Source: Salinicola peritrichatus
GTDB lineage: Bacteria; Pseudomonadota; Gammaproteobacteria; Pseudomonadales; Halomonadaceae
DNA: 64,000 nucleotides
Assembly: GCF_003206715.1 (NCBI RefSeq)
Contig: NZ_PZJU01000002.1
Span: forward strand, 1-64,000
Reading direction: 5' to 3'
Below are positions 16,665-26,051 of this stretch, piece by piece (the first letter of the stretch is position 1; every line of letters begins with the position of its first letter). A program made the position numbers and the translations under genes. Under the pieces are notes generated by a model. The model was not told where the DNA came from. It ran no database searches and saw only the letters and a list, made by a program, of their open reading frames with translations.

Positions 16665-18986
16665 ATGACACACCACGACCCTCACATGCACGAGACCGCC
16701 GAAGGCACCTCGACCGCAACGGACCCCGTGTGCGGGATGAACGTCACGGTCGGCCCCGATACCCGGCATGCCGAATTCCAGGGACGGACCTTTCATTTCT
16801 GCTCGGACAAATGTCGGCAGCGTTTCGATAGCGACCCTTACTTCTATGCCTCGGGACATGCGCAAGATCATGAGGCAGCGACGCCCGAGGGCACGCAGTG
16901 GACCTGCCCGATGCATCCTCAGATCGTGCGCGAAGCCCCCGGTTCATGCCCGATCTGCGGCATGGCGCTGGAGCCGGTGATTCCCACCGAAGGGGAAAAT
17001 CCCGAACTCGCCGATTTCACTCGCCGTCTATGGGTCAGCGTCGCCTGCTCGGTACCGCTGCTGATCCTGACAATGGGCGGCATGATTGGTCTGCCCTTTC
17101 GCGACTGGATCGGACATGGCCCAGCCAACTGGGTCGAATTCGTCCTGGCCAGCCCCGTCGTCCTGTGGGCCGCGTTGCCGTTCTTTCGGCGGGGTTGGGA
17201 ATCGATCGTCAATCGCTCGCCCAACATGTGGACACTGATCTCGCTGGGCGTGGGATCGGCCTATCTCTACTCGATCCTCGCCACACTGCTACCGGGCCTA
17301 TTCCCCGAGCATTACCGGACGAACGGCGCGGTCGGCACCTATTTCGAGGCCTCGGCGGTCATCGTTGCCCTGGTCTTCGTCGGCCAGGTACTGGAGCTGC
17401 GAGCACGCGAACGCACCGGCGATGCGATCCGCGCATTGCTGGATCTCGCACCGAAGACCGCCCGCCGGGTGCTGGAGGATGGCAGTGAATACGACGCACC
17501 ACTTGAGAACATCGTGGAGGGGGATCGGCTGCGCGTCCGTCCCGGCGATGCCGTGCCGGTCGATGGCGAGGTCATCGAAGGCCGCTCCTCGATCGACGAA
17601 AGCATGATCACCGGCGAGGCTGTTCCGGTCGGCAAGGGCCCCGGTGACAGCGTCACCGGCGGTACGCTCAATGCCAACGGTTCGCTGGTGATCGCCGCGC
17701 GTCGCGTGGGGGCCGACACAGTCCTGTCGCAGATCGTGGCGATGGTCGCCTCGGCGCGGCGTTCGCGCGCGCCGATCCAGGGGCTCGCGGATCGCGCTTC
17801 GGCGATCTTCGTTCCCACGGTGGTAGGTGTCGCCCTCCTGGCCTTTATCGGCTGGCTGGTCTGGGGGCCTCAACCCTCGCTGATCTCGGCCATCGCCGCC
17901 GCCGTCTCGGTGCTGATCATCGCCTGCCCTTGTGCGCTGGGGCTGGCGACGCCGATCTCGATCACCACCGCCGCCGGGCGCGGCGCGCAGGCCGGCGTTC
18001 TGATCCGCGATGCAGAGGCCCTGGAACGAATGGCGGTGGTCGATGTCCTGGTCGTCGACAAGACCGGCACCTTGACCGAGGGCAAACCGAAGCTGACCGA
18101 TGTCAGGGCACTCGCGGACGTATCGGAAAGCGAGCTTTTATCCTTCGCCGCCGCCCTGGAGACCGGCTCCGAGCATCCCCTGGCCGAAGCGATCATCGAC
18201 GGCGCGCGCGAGCGCGGTGCACCACGCCGCTCGGCCGAGACGTTCGAGGCCGTCACCGGCAAAGGGGTCAAGGGCCGGATTCAAGGGCAGGACGTCGCAC
18301 TCGGCAATGCCACGATGCTGAACGACGTCGGAGCGGAAGCCGAATCGGCCGCCGAGTCGCTGCGCGCCGAGGGCAAGACGGCGATGTTCATCGCCCTCGA
18401 CGGCAAGGTGGCGGGTATCGTCGCGGTGGCCGACCCGGTCAAGGAGACTACCGCCGAGGCGATCTCCGCCCTGCACGCGCTCGGCCTTCGCATCATCATG
18501 GCGACGGGGGACAGCCAGCGCACCGCCGAGGCGGTCGCCGCGACGTTGAATATCGACGACGTCCGGGCGGGCGTGCTGCCCGAGGACAAGAAGGCACTCG
18601 TCGAGGAACTGAAGGCACGGAAATCCGTGGTCGCGATGGCCGGTGACGGCGTGAACGATGCGCCCGCGCTGGCCGCGGCGGACATCGGCATCGCCATGGG
18701 CACCGGCGCCGACGTGGCCATGGAGAGCGCCGGTCTGACCCTGTTGGGCGGCGACCTGAACGGGGTCGTGCGTGCCCGCCGCCTGGCCGAGGCCACGCTG
18801 CGCAACATCAAGCAGAACCTGTTCTTCGCCTTCGCCTACAACTCGGCGGGAATCCCCATCGCGGCCGGCGTGCTGTATCCGCTGACCGGCACCCTGCTCT
18901 CACCGATGATCGCGGCGGCGGCGATGAGTCTCTCTTCGGTCTCGGTCATTGCCAACGCGCTGCGTCTGCGCCGCGCGAAGCTTTGA
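16665..18986 (+). CDS. Copper-exporting P1B-type ATPase with YHS and metal-binding N-domains
   Basis: A 773-aa inner-membrane pump. N-terminal domains: YHS/TRASH (DPVCGMNVTVGPDTRHAEF, about 22-65) and a heavy-metal-binding zinc-ribbon-like domain (WTCPMHPQIVREAPGSCPIC, about 78-100), instead of classical CxxC HMA domains. Core motifs: CPC in the membrane (ACPCALGLATP), phosphorylation DKTGTLTEG, SEHPLAEAI, and GDGVNDAPALAAADIG. It exports Cu(I) (or Ag(I)) to the periplasm, where the oxidase acts. It is the third gene of the copper module. A putative hairpin follows at 19062-19095. Confidence 0.94.
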   Translation: MTHHDPHMHETAEGTSTATDPVCGMNVTVGPDTRHAEFQGRTFHFCSDKCRQRFDSDPYFYASGHAQDHEAATPEGTQWTCPMHPQIVREAPGSCPICGMALEPVIPTEGENPELADFTRRLWVSVACSVPLLILTMGGMIGLPFRDWIGHGPANWVEFVLASPVVLWAALPFFRRGWESIVNRSPNMWTLISLGVGSAYLYSILATLLPGLFPEHYRTNGAVGTYFEASAVIVALVFVGQVLELRARERTGDAIRALLDLAPKTARRVLEDGSEYDAPLENIVEGDRLRVRPGDAVPVDGEVIEGRSSIDESMITGEAVPVGKGPGDSVTGGTLNANGSLVIAARRVGADTVLSQIVAMVASARRSRAPIQGLADRASAIFVPTVVGVALLAFIGWLVWGPQPSLISAIAAAVSVLIIACPCALGLATPISITTAAGRGAQAGVLIRDAEALERMAVVDVLVVDKTGTLTEGKPKLTDVRALADVSESELLSFAAALETGSEHPLAEAIIDGARERGAPRRSAETFEAVTGKGVKGRIQGQDVALGNATMLNDVGAEAESAAESLRAEGKTAMFIALDGKVAGIVAVADPVKETTAEAISALHALGLRIIMATGDSQRTAEAVAATLNIDDVRAGVLPEDKKALVEELKARKSVVAMAGDGVNDAPALAAADIGIAMGTGADVAMESAGLTLLGGDLNGVVRARRLAEATLRNIKQNLFFAFAYNSAGIPIAAGVLYPLTGTLLSPMIAAAAMSLSSVSVIANALRLRRAKL

Positions 18987-19061
18987 GCGGGTGGGACCGT
19001 GCGGTGGTTTTCCAACGTGAGTTGCACCTGGAGCCCCGACAAACACGCGGACAATCACCCA

Positions 19062-19095
19062 TTCTTGCCCCGAGCGGTAGCGCTCGAGGCGAGAA
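19062..19095. terminator. Hairpin between the Cu ATPase gene and aldA
   Basis: Arms 19062-19076 and 19081-19095 pair at 13 of 15 positions with a GTAG loop. It sits between convergent genes, so it could terminate either. No clear T tract follows. Confidence 0.5.
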
Positions 19096-19102
19096 CGGGC
19101 GG

Positions 19103-19151
19103 AACGTGCCTATCAAACGTGCCTATGCAAACGTGCCTATGCAAACGTGCG
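19103..19151. repeat. Short tandem repeat AACGTGCCTATGCA
   Basis: AACGTGC recurs at 19103, 19116, 19130 and 19144, giving a 13-14 bp unit in nearly four copies directly 3' of aldA. Function unknown. Confidence 0.7.
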
Positions 19152-20594
19152 TCACTCGGTTTCGATGTAGGCGACCTGCGTGCGCGTGTATTCATAGAGC
19201 CCATGCTTGCCATCGGCGCCACCGATGCCGGATTTGCGCGTACCGGCGTGGAAGCCTTGCATGGCTTCGAAGTTTTCCCGGTTGACATAGGTCTCGCCGT
19301 AGTCGATCTCGCGAATCGCGTGCATGGCGCGGTTCAGGCTGCGTGTATAGACCGAGGAAGTGAGGCCATACTCGGAGTCGTTGGCCAGCGCAATCGCCTC
19401 GTCGAGATCGTCGACGACCTGGATCGGCAACACCGGGCCGAATATCTCGTCACGCATGATCCGCATGTCGGCACGACAATTCCCAAGCACCGTCGGCTGA
19501 TAGTGAAAACCGGCACCGAGATCGGCGACCTGGCCTCCGGTCATCAATTCGGCCCCGTCCCGGATCGCCCGCGTGACCATTTGGGAGACCTTGTCGAGTC
19601 CCTCGCGGTTGATCAGCGGCCCCATCTCCACGTCAGGCTGGGCCGTGGGATCGCCATAGGTCGTCGCCGCCATCGCCTTGGCGATCTTGTCGCTGAATTC
19701 ATCGGCAACCTTGCGCTCGACATAGACCCGTTCGGCGCAGTTGCAGACCTGGCCACTGTTGATGATACGCGAGGCGCGAATGGCTTTTACCGCCAGATCG
19801 ATGTCGGCGTCATCGAGCACGATGGCCGGGGCCTTCCCACCCAGTTCCAGATTGACCTTGGTGATGTTGTCGGCGGCGTTGCGCATGATGTGCGAACCGG
19901 TGGCGACGCTGCCGGTAAAACTGATCATGTCGACCAGCGGGCTCGCTGTCAGTGCGCTGCCGGTGCTGGCGCCGCCGCCGCTGACCACGTTGAAGACCCC
20001 GGCCGGTAGACCGATCTGGTCGAGCAGACGAGTATATTCGAAGCAGTTGTTGGGCGTTTCCTCGCTGGGCTTGATCACTACGGTATTGCCGGTCACCAGC
20101 GCTGGCGCCATCTTGCGCGCGATCAGGAAGAACGGAAAGTTCCACGGCAGGATACCGGCGACGACCCCGAGCGGCTTGCGAAACAGAAAGATCGATTCCC
20201 GGGGCCGGTCGCTCTCGATGATCTCGCCCTCGATGCGCCGCGCCCACTCGGCCATGTAATCGAGATAGTCGGCGGTGAAGTTGACCTCGGTTTCGGCCAG
20301 GCCACCGATCTTGCCCTGCTCCAGCGTGATGACACGAGCCAAGGCCTTGGCCTCGCCACGGATCTTGTCGGCCAGCGTATGCAAGTATGCCGCACGCTCG
20401 ACCGCCGGCTTACGCGCCCAATCCTTCTGCGCCCCGTGGGCCGCTTGAAGTGCGCGCTGGACATCGTCGGGCGACGACTCCGGCACCCTCGACAGCACCT
20501 CGCCGTTGGCGGGATTGCGTACGTCGAGCATCTGCGAAGCGGCTTCGAAGCGACCGCCAATATAGTTCTGGTAGATTTTCACGTTACTGGTCAT
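19152..20594 (-). CDS. aldA: Lactaldehyde/aldehyde dehydrogenase AldA
   Basis: A 480-aa NAD-dependent aldehyde dehydrogenase close in pattern to AldA. Motifs: ILPWNFPFFLIARKMAPAL (cofactor fold, ~150), LELGGKAPAIVLDDAD (general base Glu), and NSGQVCNCAERVYV (catalytic Cys). In the operon it would oxidise the L-lactaldehyde released by the aldolase to L-lactate. It is the last gene of the rhamnose operon. ATG 20594 has AGGAG upstream. An interspersed repeat separates it from the aldolase gene. Confidence 0.9.
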   Translation of the reverse strand: MTSNVKIYQNYIGGRFEAASQMLDVRNPANGEVLSRVPESSPDDVQRALQAAHGAQKDWARKPAVERAAYLHTLADKIRGEAKALARVITLEQGKIGGLAETEVNFTADYLDYMAEWARRIEGEIIESDRPRESIFLFRKPLGVVAGILPWNFPFFLIARKMAPALVTGNTVVIKPSEETPNNCFEYTRLLDQIGLPAGVFNVVSGGGASTGSALTASPLVDMISFTGSVATGSHIMRNAADNITKVNLELGGKAPAIVLDDADIDLAVKAIRASRIINSGQVCNCAERVYVERKVADEFSDKIAKAMAATTYGDPTAQPDVEMGPLINREGLDKVSQMVTRAIRDGAELMTGGQVADLGAGFHYQPTVLGNCRADMRIMRDEIFGPVLPIQVVDDLDEAIALANDSEYGLTSSVYTRSLNRAMHAIREIDYGETYVNRENFEAMQGFHAGTRKSGIGGADGKHGLYEYTRTQVAYIETE

Positions 20595-20628
20595 CGCATT
20601 TTACTCCTGTTGATGACAGTCGATGGCG

Positions 20629-20782
20629 CTAGGGCCTGTTCACACTATGCGCCGCGAGCCGCGTTGCTGCGTCAAATGCGTTCAGGCAAGGCGCGGGACG
20701 CCGATTAAGGGTGGCTTCCTTATCCAGTCACGCAACGAAGCCTGGGCGTATTTGACGCGCAACCCGAAGGGACGGGCCCTAG
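20629..20782. mobile_element. MITE-like interspersed repeat inside the rhamnose operon
   Basis: This 154-bp unit begins CTAGGGCC (20629-20636) and ends GGCCCTAG (20775-20782). Internally, GCGTCAAATGCGTTCAGGC and GCCTGGGCGTATTTGACGC form a long imperfect inverted repeat. It shares CGCGTTGCTGCGTCAAATG with the 4252-4522 element. It ends 5 bp before the aldolase stop codon and starts 34 bp upstream of aldA, so it lies in the operon message and could fold as a large hairpin. Confidence 0.7.
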
Positions 20783-20787
20783 TCGGC

Positions 20788-21585
20788 TCAATAGCCGCTG
20801 GATGAACCCGACACCGGCTTTTCGCCCTTGTAGCGGGCGACGGTATCGACCGCCGCCTGACGCAACAGGCTGATATCGATACCCACGGCGATGAAATCGA
20901 ACCCCCATTCTGCGTATCGTCGGGCATCCGCTTCGGCCGGCGCCAGAATGCCGGCCGCCTTGCCCGCCGCTCGGGTGGCGTCGAGCGTATGCCGAATCAT
21001 GGCTTGCACGTCGGGGTGATTGGGATTACCGACATGGCCAACGCCGGTCGAGAGATCGACCGGACCGACGAAGATCGCATCCACTCCCGGCGTGGCGGCA
21101 ATCGCTGCGGCATTGTCGACCCCGGCGCGGGATTCCACCTGCACGATCAGGCACAGCTCCTCGTGAGCGCGTGCCATGTAGTCCGCGACGCCATCCCAGC
21201 GCGTGGCACGGGTCAGACCGCCGCCAACACCGCGAAAACCGTGCGGCGGATAGCGCGTGGCGGCGACCAGTTTGGCCGCCTGCTCGGCACTGTCGACCAT
21301 CGGAATCATCAATGTCTGCGCGCCGATGTCGAGCAGGCGTTTGATCAGCGCTGGGTCGTGGTTGACGGCACGCACCACTGGCGCGCTGGGATACGGCGCC
21401 ACGGCCTGCAACTGGGCCAGGATCGAGGGCACGGTGTTGGGCGCGTGTTCACCGTCGATCAATAACCAGTCGAAGCCGGTGCTGGCGAGAATCTCGGCGG
21501 CGTAGCCGGTGCCGAAACCGGTCCAACAGCCGTAACGGGGCTCTCCGGTCAACAAGGCCTTGAAGGAGTTGCGGGGTAATTGCAT
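20788..21585 (-). CDS. rhmA: 2-keto-3-deoxy-L-rhamnonate aldolase (HpcH/HpaI family)
   Basis: A 265-aa class II (metal-dependent) aldolase. Motifs: FDWLLIDGEHAPN (~38-50), VVRAVNHDPALIKRLLDIGA, VQVESRAGVDNA (metal Glu) and DAIFVGPVDLS. In this operon it would split 2-keto-3-deoxy-L-rhamnonate into pyruvate and L-lactaldehyde. Length is normal for RhmA/HpaI. The family also contains 4-hydroxy-2-oxoheptanedioate aldolases, so the assignment leans on context. Confidence 0.85.
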   Translation of the reverse strand: MQLPRNSFKALLTGEPRYGCWTGFGTGYAAEILASTGFDWLLIDGEHAPNTVPSILAQLQAVAPYPSAPVVRAVNHDPALIKRLLDIGAQTLMIPMVDSAEQAAKLVAATRYPPHGFRGVGGGLTRATRWDGVADYMARAHEELCLIVQVESRAGVDNAAAIAATPGVDAIFVGPVDLSTGVGHVGNPNHPDVQAMIRHTLDATRAAGKAAGILAPAEADARRYAEWGFDFIAVGIDISLLRQAAVDTVARYKGEKPVSGSSSGY

Positions 21586-21625
21586 GACTGGCGATTCCTA
21601 TGACTGGATTGTCGTCGATACAACT

Positions 21626-22396
21626 TTATTGAAGGTTGACGAACATGCCTCCGTCCACCAGCAACGAGGCACCGGTCACGTACTGCGCCATGTCCGACGC
21701 CAGAAACACGATCGGGCCGCCCATGTCTTCCGGTCGCCCCAGGCGCCCGAGCGGGGTGCGGCCGATCATGTAATCGCGCTTCTCCTGGTCGGCCAGATCC
21801 TCCTTGTTGATGTCGGTCTCGATCGTTCCCGGCAGCACGGCGTTACAGCGAATGCCATACGGACCCAGCGCGATGGCGCATGACTGCATCAACGACAGTA
21901 GCCCTGCCTTGGTCGGCGTATAGTGGGTCTGCATACCGCCGCCGACCAGCGCACTGATGGAACTCACCGCGATGATGGCACCTCCGCGACCTTGATCCTT
22001 CATGCGGTTGGCGGCTGCCTGAACGGCAAAGTAGGCGCCATTCAAGTTGGTGTTGACCGTCTCAAGATAGGTCTCGCGCGGCATGTCTAGGAAGCTGTGG
22101 AACGGGCAGATACCGGCGTTATTGACGAACACATCGACACCGCCGAAGGCATCGACGGCGGCTTTGACCAGCTTGTCGCCGGTATCCGGATCACCGGCCG
22201 GCGCGCCGACCTCGACCGCTTTTCGGCCAAGTGACTCGATCTCGGCGATCAGATCCTTGACCAGCGGCCGGCTGGACTCGCTGCCACTGTAACCGATGAC
22301 GACATTGGCCCCCTGGCGGGCACATTCGAGCGCGGCGGCGGCACCGATACCGCGTGAGGCACCGGTGATGATGACGGACTTGTTCTCGAGCAACAT
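21626..22396 (-). CDS. SDR-family L-rhamnose 1-dehydrogenase (probable)
   Basis: A 256-aa classical short-chain dehydrogenase. Cofactor motif TGASRGIGAAAA, NNAGI, and catalytic Ser-Tyr-Lys in VSSISALVGGG...HYTPTKAG. Starting at MLLENKSVIITGASRGI (ATG 22396, AGGAG upstream), it lies in the operon with mutarotase, lactonase, dehydratase and aldolase genes, so it is the natural candidate to oxidise L-rhamnose to L-rhamnono-1,4-lactone. Its closeness to characterised L-rhamnose dehydrogenases is my impression, not a search. The ORF could be extended to 22447 but without RBS support. Confidence 0.82.
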   Translation of the reverse strand: MLLENKSVIITGASRGIGAAAALECARQGANVVIGYSGSESSRPLVKDLIAEIESLGRKAVEVGAPAGDPDTGDKLVKAAVDAFGGVDVFVNNAGICPFHSFLDMPRETYLETVNTNLNGAYFAVQAAANRMKDQGRGGAIIAVSSISALVGGGMQTHYTPTKAGLLSLMQSCAIALGPYGIRCNAVLPGTIETDINKEDLADQEKRDYMIGRTPLGRLGRPEDMGGPIVFLASDMAQYVTGASLLVDGGMFVNLQ

Positions 22397-22467
22397 GACG
22401 GACTCCTCATGGATGGAAGATAAAATGGGCGAAAAGAACAAAAGCATTCACTGCAGGGACGCTACTC

Positions 22468-22519
22468 ACTGTAGGTGGCGACCGTAGATGGCTACTGTAA
22501 ATAGTTACCGTAGCCGACC
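22468..22519. repeat. Four degenerate 13-bp direct repeats at the rhaT stop
   Basis: ACTGTAGGTGGCG, ACCGTAGATGGCT, ACTGTAAATAGTT and ACCGTAGCCGACC follow each other head to tail (22468-22519). They span the last codons of rhaT and the gap to the dehydrogenase gene. They may reflect slippage. Confidence 0.45.
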
Positions 22520-23550
22520 ATGCAGACCGAGATCAGAATGGTGGCGATGCCGGCGACCAAAACTTGCCGATTGCGTCGGCCGGTTCCCTGCCATTCGCGG
22601 AAGAACAGCCCCCACAGGTTGGAAACGATGATGATGAACGACATGTGCAGCACCCAGGAGCTGGCGTCGTTGCCAAGGCGACTCTCGCCCATGCCATAGA
22701 AGAAGAACTGCAGAAACCAGATGGTGCCGGCACTGGCCGAGAGCAGATAGTTGCGGGCCAGCGGTGTGGCGCGGTCGATATAGTTGGCGAAACTGCGATT
22801 CTTGGCGTTGAGCAGGAAGCACCAGATCGCGTTGGTGGTAAGCCCGCCCCACATGATCACCATGAACGTGACGTTGTTCTGGAACAGGTCGTTGGCCCCG
22901 GCGGCCACGGCGGCATCGGCGAGCGGGCGGCCGGCAGCGATACCATAGCTGAAGCAGGCGCTCAGCACGCCGGAGATCAATGCGACGGTAATCCCCTTCG
23001 ACAGCGAGAACTCGGCCACGCTCTGGTACTTGGTCTCGTCGGGCACCTCGCGCTCTTTCATCATCCCGGCACGGCCGCAGATGGCGATGCCGACGAGCGA
23101 GACGGCAACCCCGATCAACACCCAATGCCCCCCGGCACTGCCCAGCATCTCGCTCAGCGTGCCCTCGGTGGCATTGGTAAACAGGTCGCGATAGATCGGC
23201 GGGATCAGCGAGCCGAAGGCCGAGGTCAAGCCCATGATCACCGACATCCCCAGCGACAGCCCGAGATAACGCATGGTAAGCCCGAAGGTCAGCCCGCCGA
23301 TGCCCCACAGCACGCCGAAGAGATAGGTCCAGCCCAGCGTTGAGACGCTGGCCTCGCCGAGAATGTCGAGAAAGCCGGGCACGGTCAGCCAGGCGGCGAT
23401 CCAGGGCACGAACAGCCAGGAAAACAACCCACCGACGATCCAGTAGCTTTCCCAGGACCAGTCGCGGACCTTCTTGAATGGAATATAAAAGCTTCCCGAG
23501 GCGAAGCCGCCAATGAAGTGCAGGAAGACTCCGAGCAATATGATTTCCAT
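22492..23550 (-). CDS. rhaT: L-rhamnose/proton symporter RhaT
   Basis: A 352-aa inner-membrane transporter with about ten hydrophobic segments. The N-terminus (LLGVFLHFIGGFASGSFYIP, then WSWESYWIVGGLFSWLFVPW) and the internal MGESRLGNDASSWVLHM-like segment are typical of RhaT. It imports L-rhamnose with protons. It is embedded in the catabolic operon on the same strand. Length agrees with the E. coli protein (344 aa). No disruption seen. Confidence 0.93.
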   Translation of the reverse strand: MEIILLGVFLHFIGGFASGSFYIPFKKVRDWSWESYWIVGGLFSWLFVPWIAAWLTVPGFLDILGEASVSTLGWTYLFGVLWGIGGLTFGLTMRYLGLSLGMSVIMGLTSAFGSLIPPIYRDLFTNATEGTLSEMLGSAGGHWVLIGVAVSLVGIAICGRAGMMKEREVPDETKYQSVAEFSLSKGITVALISGVLSACFSYGIAAGRPLADAAVAAGANDLFQNNVTFMVIMWGGLTTNAIWCFLLNAKNRSFANYIDRATPLARNYLLSASAGTIWFLQFFFYGMGESRLGNDASSWVLHMSFIIIVSNLWGLFFREWQGTGRRNRQVLVAGIATILISVCMVGYGNYLQ

Positions 23551-23597
23551 CAGTGGCGTTCTCGATCGTTTTGGTTATGGGTTTTCGCGAGTCCTCG

Positions 23598-24479
23598 CTA
23601 CAGTCGATAGAGCCGTCTGGCGTTGTCAACGAACAGCGCCCGGCGTTCATCGACCGAAGCGTCGCCGACGATTGAGGCGTAGGTTCGCCACAAGCGGCCA
23701 TAATCGGTATACAGACCATCCACGGGGAAGTTGGAGGCGAACAGACAGCGCGCCACGCCGAAGGCATCGATACCCTCGAGAATCAACGGGCGCAGGCTGT
23801 CCTCGGTCCAGCAGTGATCGAGCATGCCGAAACCGCTGAGTTTCAGGCAGACGTTGTCGCGTGCTGCCAGTAAGCGCAGACCATCCCGCCATTCGCGCCA
23901 GCCCTCGACGCCGTGGCGATCGACATACATGCCGGCATGGTTGAGCAGAAACAGCGTCTCGGCATGTTCGGCTGCCAGCCGGGCCGCTTGCGCCATCTGC
24001 GAGGGATAAAGCTGCAGATCGAAAGAGAGTCCGTGCTGCGCCAGCAGGCCGAAGTTCTGGCGCCAGCGCGATTCCTGCATGAAGTGGCGCCCGACATAGT
24101 CGTAGAGCGGATCGGCGTGGACATTGAGGATCTGGCGCACACCGCGCACCCGGTCGCTCAAGGCGAGCTGGCGTTCCAACGTCTCGGCAGCGTCCGGCCG
24201 TGAAAGATCGGCGCCGATGACGAGCGCTAACGGTAAATCGGTATGGCCGACGACTTGCGACAACCAGCGTGTCTCCTTGAGCGGATCGACGGCATCGGCC
24301 TCGATATGCACGGCACCGAGGATATCGATATCGCCGCAGCCGGCCAGCAGCTCTCGCGGGCCGAAATCTTTCGCCATCGGCGAGTAGTCGCCAAGTAGAT
24401 TGGGTTCGGGGTGTGCGAGCCACGGCTGGTTGTTCTGGGCGATTTCCCAGAAGTGAACGTGGGCATCGATTACCTGCAT
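23598..24479 (-). CDS. Amidohydrolase-2 family L-rhamnono-lactonase (probable)
   Basis: A 293-aa TIM-barrel hydrolase beginning MQVIDAHVHFWEIAQNNQPW, with the HxH metal motif at residues 6-8. Later motifs include FLLNHAGMY and CLFASNFPVDGLYTDYG (metal Asp region). By context it hydrolyses L-rhamnono-1,4-lactone to L-rhamnonate. ATG 24479 overlaps the 3' end of rhaM by 10 bp, indicating translational coupling; the longer ORF start at 24578 is rejected because it would overlap most of rhaM. Confidence 0.85.
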   Translation of the reverse strand: MQVIDAHVHFWEIAQNNQPWLAHPEPNLLGDYSPMAKDFGPRELLAGCGDIDILGAVHIEADAVDPLKETRWLSQVVGHTDLPLALVIGADLSRPDAAETLERQLALSDRVRGVRQILNVHADPLYDYVGRHFMQESRWRQNFGLLAQHGLSFDLQLYPSQMAQAARLAAEHAETLFLLNHAGMYVDRHGVEGWREWRDGLRLLAARDNVCLKLSGFGMLDHCWTEDSLRPLILEGIDAFGVARCLFASNFPVDGLYTDYGRLWRTYASIVGDASVDERRALFVDNARRLYRL

Positions 24480-24805
24480 GTCTTTGTCTCCCCGCCGAGC
24501 GCGAACATTTCTTCCAGCGCGACTTCGACCGGGGCATCGTCGTCGCGGGTCTCCATGATCCCGGCCATGTGATGCCACCAGCGCCGCATGATCGGTAACG
24601 CCGGCAGTTCCTCGACGCGGTGGTCGTCGGCGAGCGTCATGATCGCGAACAGATGGTGGCTATCGGGATCGAGAAAGATCCGATACTCCTCGATACCCGC
24701 TGCGTGCAGGGCATCGGTCAGTTCCGGCCAGATGGCATCATGCCGGCGCCGATACTCCTCGGCCTGACCGGGATGCAGATTCATGCGAAACGCACGTATA
24801 GGCAT
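24470..24805 (-). CDS. rhaM: L-rhamnose mutarotase RhaM
   Basis: A 111-aa protein that interconverts alpha- and beta-L-rhamnopyranose. Family features: MPIRAFRMNLHPGQAEEYRR, RHDAIWPEL (catalytic His region), EYRIFLD and MRRWWHHMAGIME. Length matches RhaM/YiiL (104-110 aa). RBS ACAGGAG upstream. It is the second gene of the operon, after rhmD. Confidence 0.93.
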   Translation of the reverse strand: MPIRAFRMNLHPGQAEEYRRRHDAIWPELTDALHAAGIEEYRIFLDPDSHHLFAIMTLADDHRVEELPALPIMRRWWHHMAGIMETRDDDAPVEVALEEMFALGGETKTCR

Positions 24806-24869
24806 GGTCTCGGCTCCTGTGCAGAGGCGGACGCTCTGACGCCCGCCCTAGTAGAGTTGCGCCCCGAAT

Positions 24870-26051
24870 TCAGTGCGTGTAAGGCCGGGCCAGATCGCTT
24901 TCCGGATTCAGGCGCACGCCGAAGCCGGGAGCATCGAGGGCGGAGGCGCGCAGTCGACCGCTTTCGGGTACCGGCTCGTCGAGCAACAGTGGCGTGAACA
25001 TCGGCACCACTTCGTCGGCCTGTGGCGCCATCATCAGGAATTCCGCGAAAGGGCTGTTGTGACGCGTGATCACGAAGTGATAGCTGTAGACGGAAGAGCC
25101 GTGCGGCACCACCAGCTTGTGGTGGGCGTCGGCCAGCGCCGAGATCTTGATCAATTCGGTCATCCCGCCGCACCAGTTGACGTCCGGCTGGATCACGTCG
25201 CAGCAATCCATCTCCATCAACAACCGGAATCCCCAGCGCGTGGCTTCGTGTTCGCCGGTGTTGACCAACATGCCGGCTGGTACATTCCGTTTGAGTTCCG
25301 CATAGCCCCAGTAATCATCGGGCGGCAGTGCTTCCTCGATCCATTTGAGGCCGAACTCCCGAGCGGCGTGGGCGAGACGCGTCGCATAGTTGATGTCGAG
25401 GCTCATCCAGCAGTCGTACATCAGCCAGAAGTCGTCACCGACTTTCTCTCGCATGTCGGCCAAGCGCGCCAGATTCCGTTTGAGCCCTTCCTCGCCCTCG
25501 CTGGGGCTGTGCTTCAGCGGCATCTTGCCACCGATGAAGCCCATGTTTTTTGCTAGATCGGGCCGCGCACCGGTGGCATAGAACGTAAGCTCGTCGCGTA
25601 CCGGGCCACCGAGCATGGCGTGAACGGGTTCGTCGCGGAGCTTGCCAAGCAGATCCCAAAGCGCCAGGTCGACACCGGAGAGGGTGTTGAGCACCACGCC
25701 CTTGCGGCCATAGAACAGGGTGGCGTTGTACATCTGGTCCCAGATTTTCTCGAGGTCGGTGACCCGCTGCCCTTCGAGGAAGCGCGCCAGGTGCCTTTCG
25801 ACGATGAAGGCACCGATGTCACCGGCGGTGGTTACCGCGAACCCCACCGTGCCATCACTGGCCTCGATCTCGACGACCAGCGTGCCCAGCACATCGAGCC
25901 CGAAGCTCTTGCGGGTGGCACGGTACTCGGGGTACTTGCTCATCGGCGTCGAAATCTGGGTATCGATCCAGTGACCGTCGCCCTGGTCGTGATAGTCGGC
26001 ACCGCCACCGCGGACGGTATAGGCGCGGACCTGCTTGATGGTGGTCTTCAT
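24870..26051 (-). CDS. rhmD: L-rhamnonate dehydratase RhmD
   Basis: A 393-aa enolase-superfamily enzyme that dehydrates L-rhamnonate to 2-keto-3-deoxy-L-rhamnonate. Metal ligands are in [10 protein letters not shown] (Asp), [10 protein letters not shown] (Glu) and [12 protein letters not shown] (Glu); [12 protein letters not shown] carries the catalytic His expected for RhmD. The N-terminal capping domain holds [16 protein letters not shown]. It is the first gene of the seven-gene minus-strand operon, divergent from the LysR gene. ATG 26051, AGGAG upstream. Confidence 0.93.
   Translation of the reverse strand: MKTTIKQVRAYTVRGGGADYHDQGDGHWIDTQISTPMSKYPEYRATRKSFGLDVLGTLVVEIEASDGTVGFAVTTAGDIGAFIVERHLARFLEGQRVTDLEKIWDQMYNATLFYGRKGVVLNTLSGVDLALWDLLGKLRDEPVHAMLGGPVRDELTFYATGARPDLAKNMGFIGGKMPLKHSPSEGEEGLKRNLARLADMREKVGDDFWLMYDCWMSLDINYATRLAHAAREFGLKWIEEALPPDDYWGYAELKRNVPAGMLVNTGEHEATRWGFRLLMEMDCCDVIQPDVNWCGGMTELIKISALADAHHKLVVPHGSSVYSYHFVITRHNSPFAEFLMMAPQADEVVPMFTPLLLDEPVPESGRLRASALDAPGFGVRLNPESDLARPYTH

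Noticed and set aside
24581-25206. Frame opposite and out of phase with rhaM/rhmD
   Set aside because: Shadow frames of two well-supported genes.
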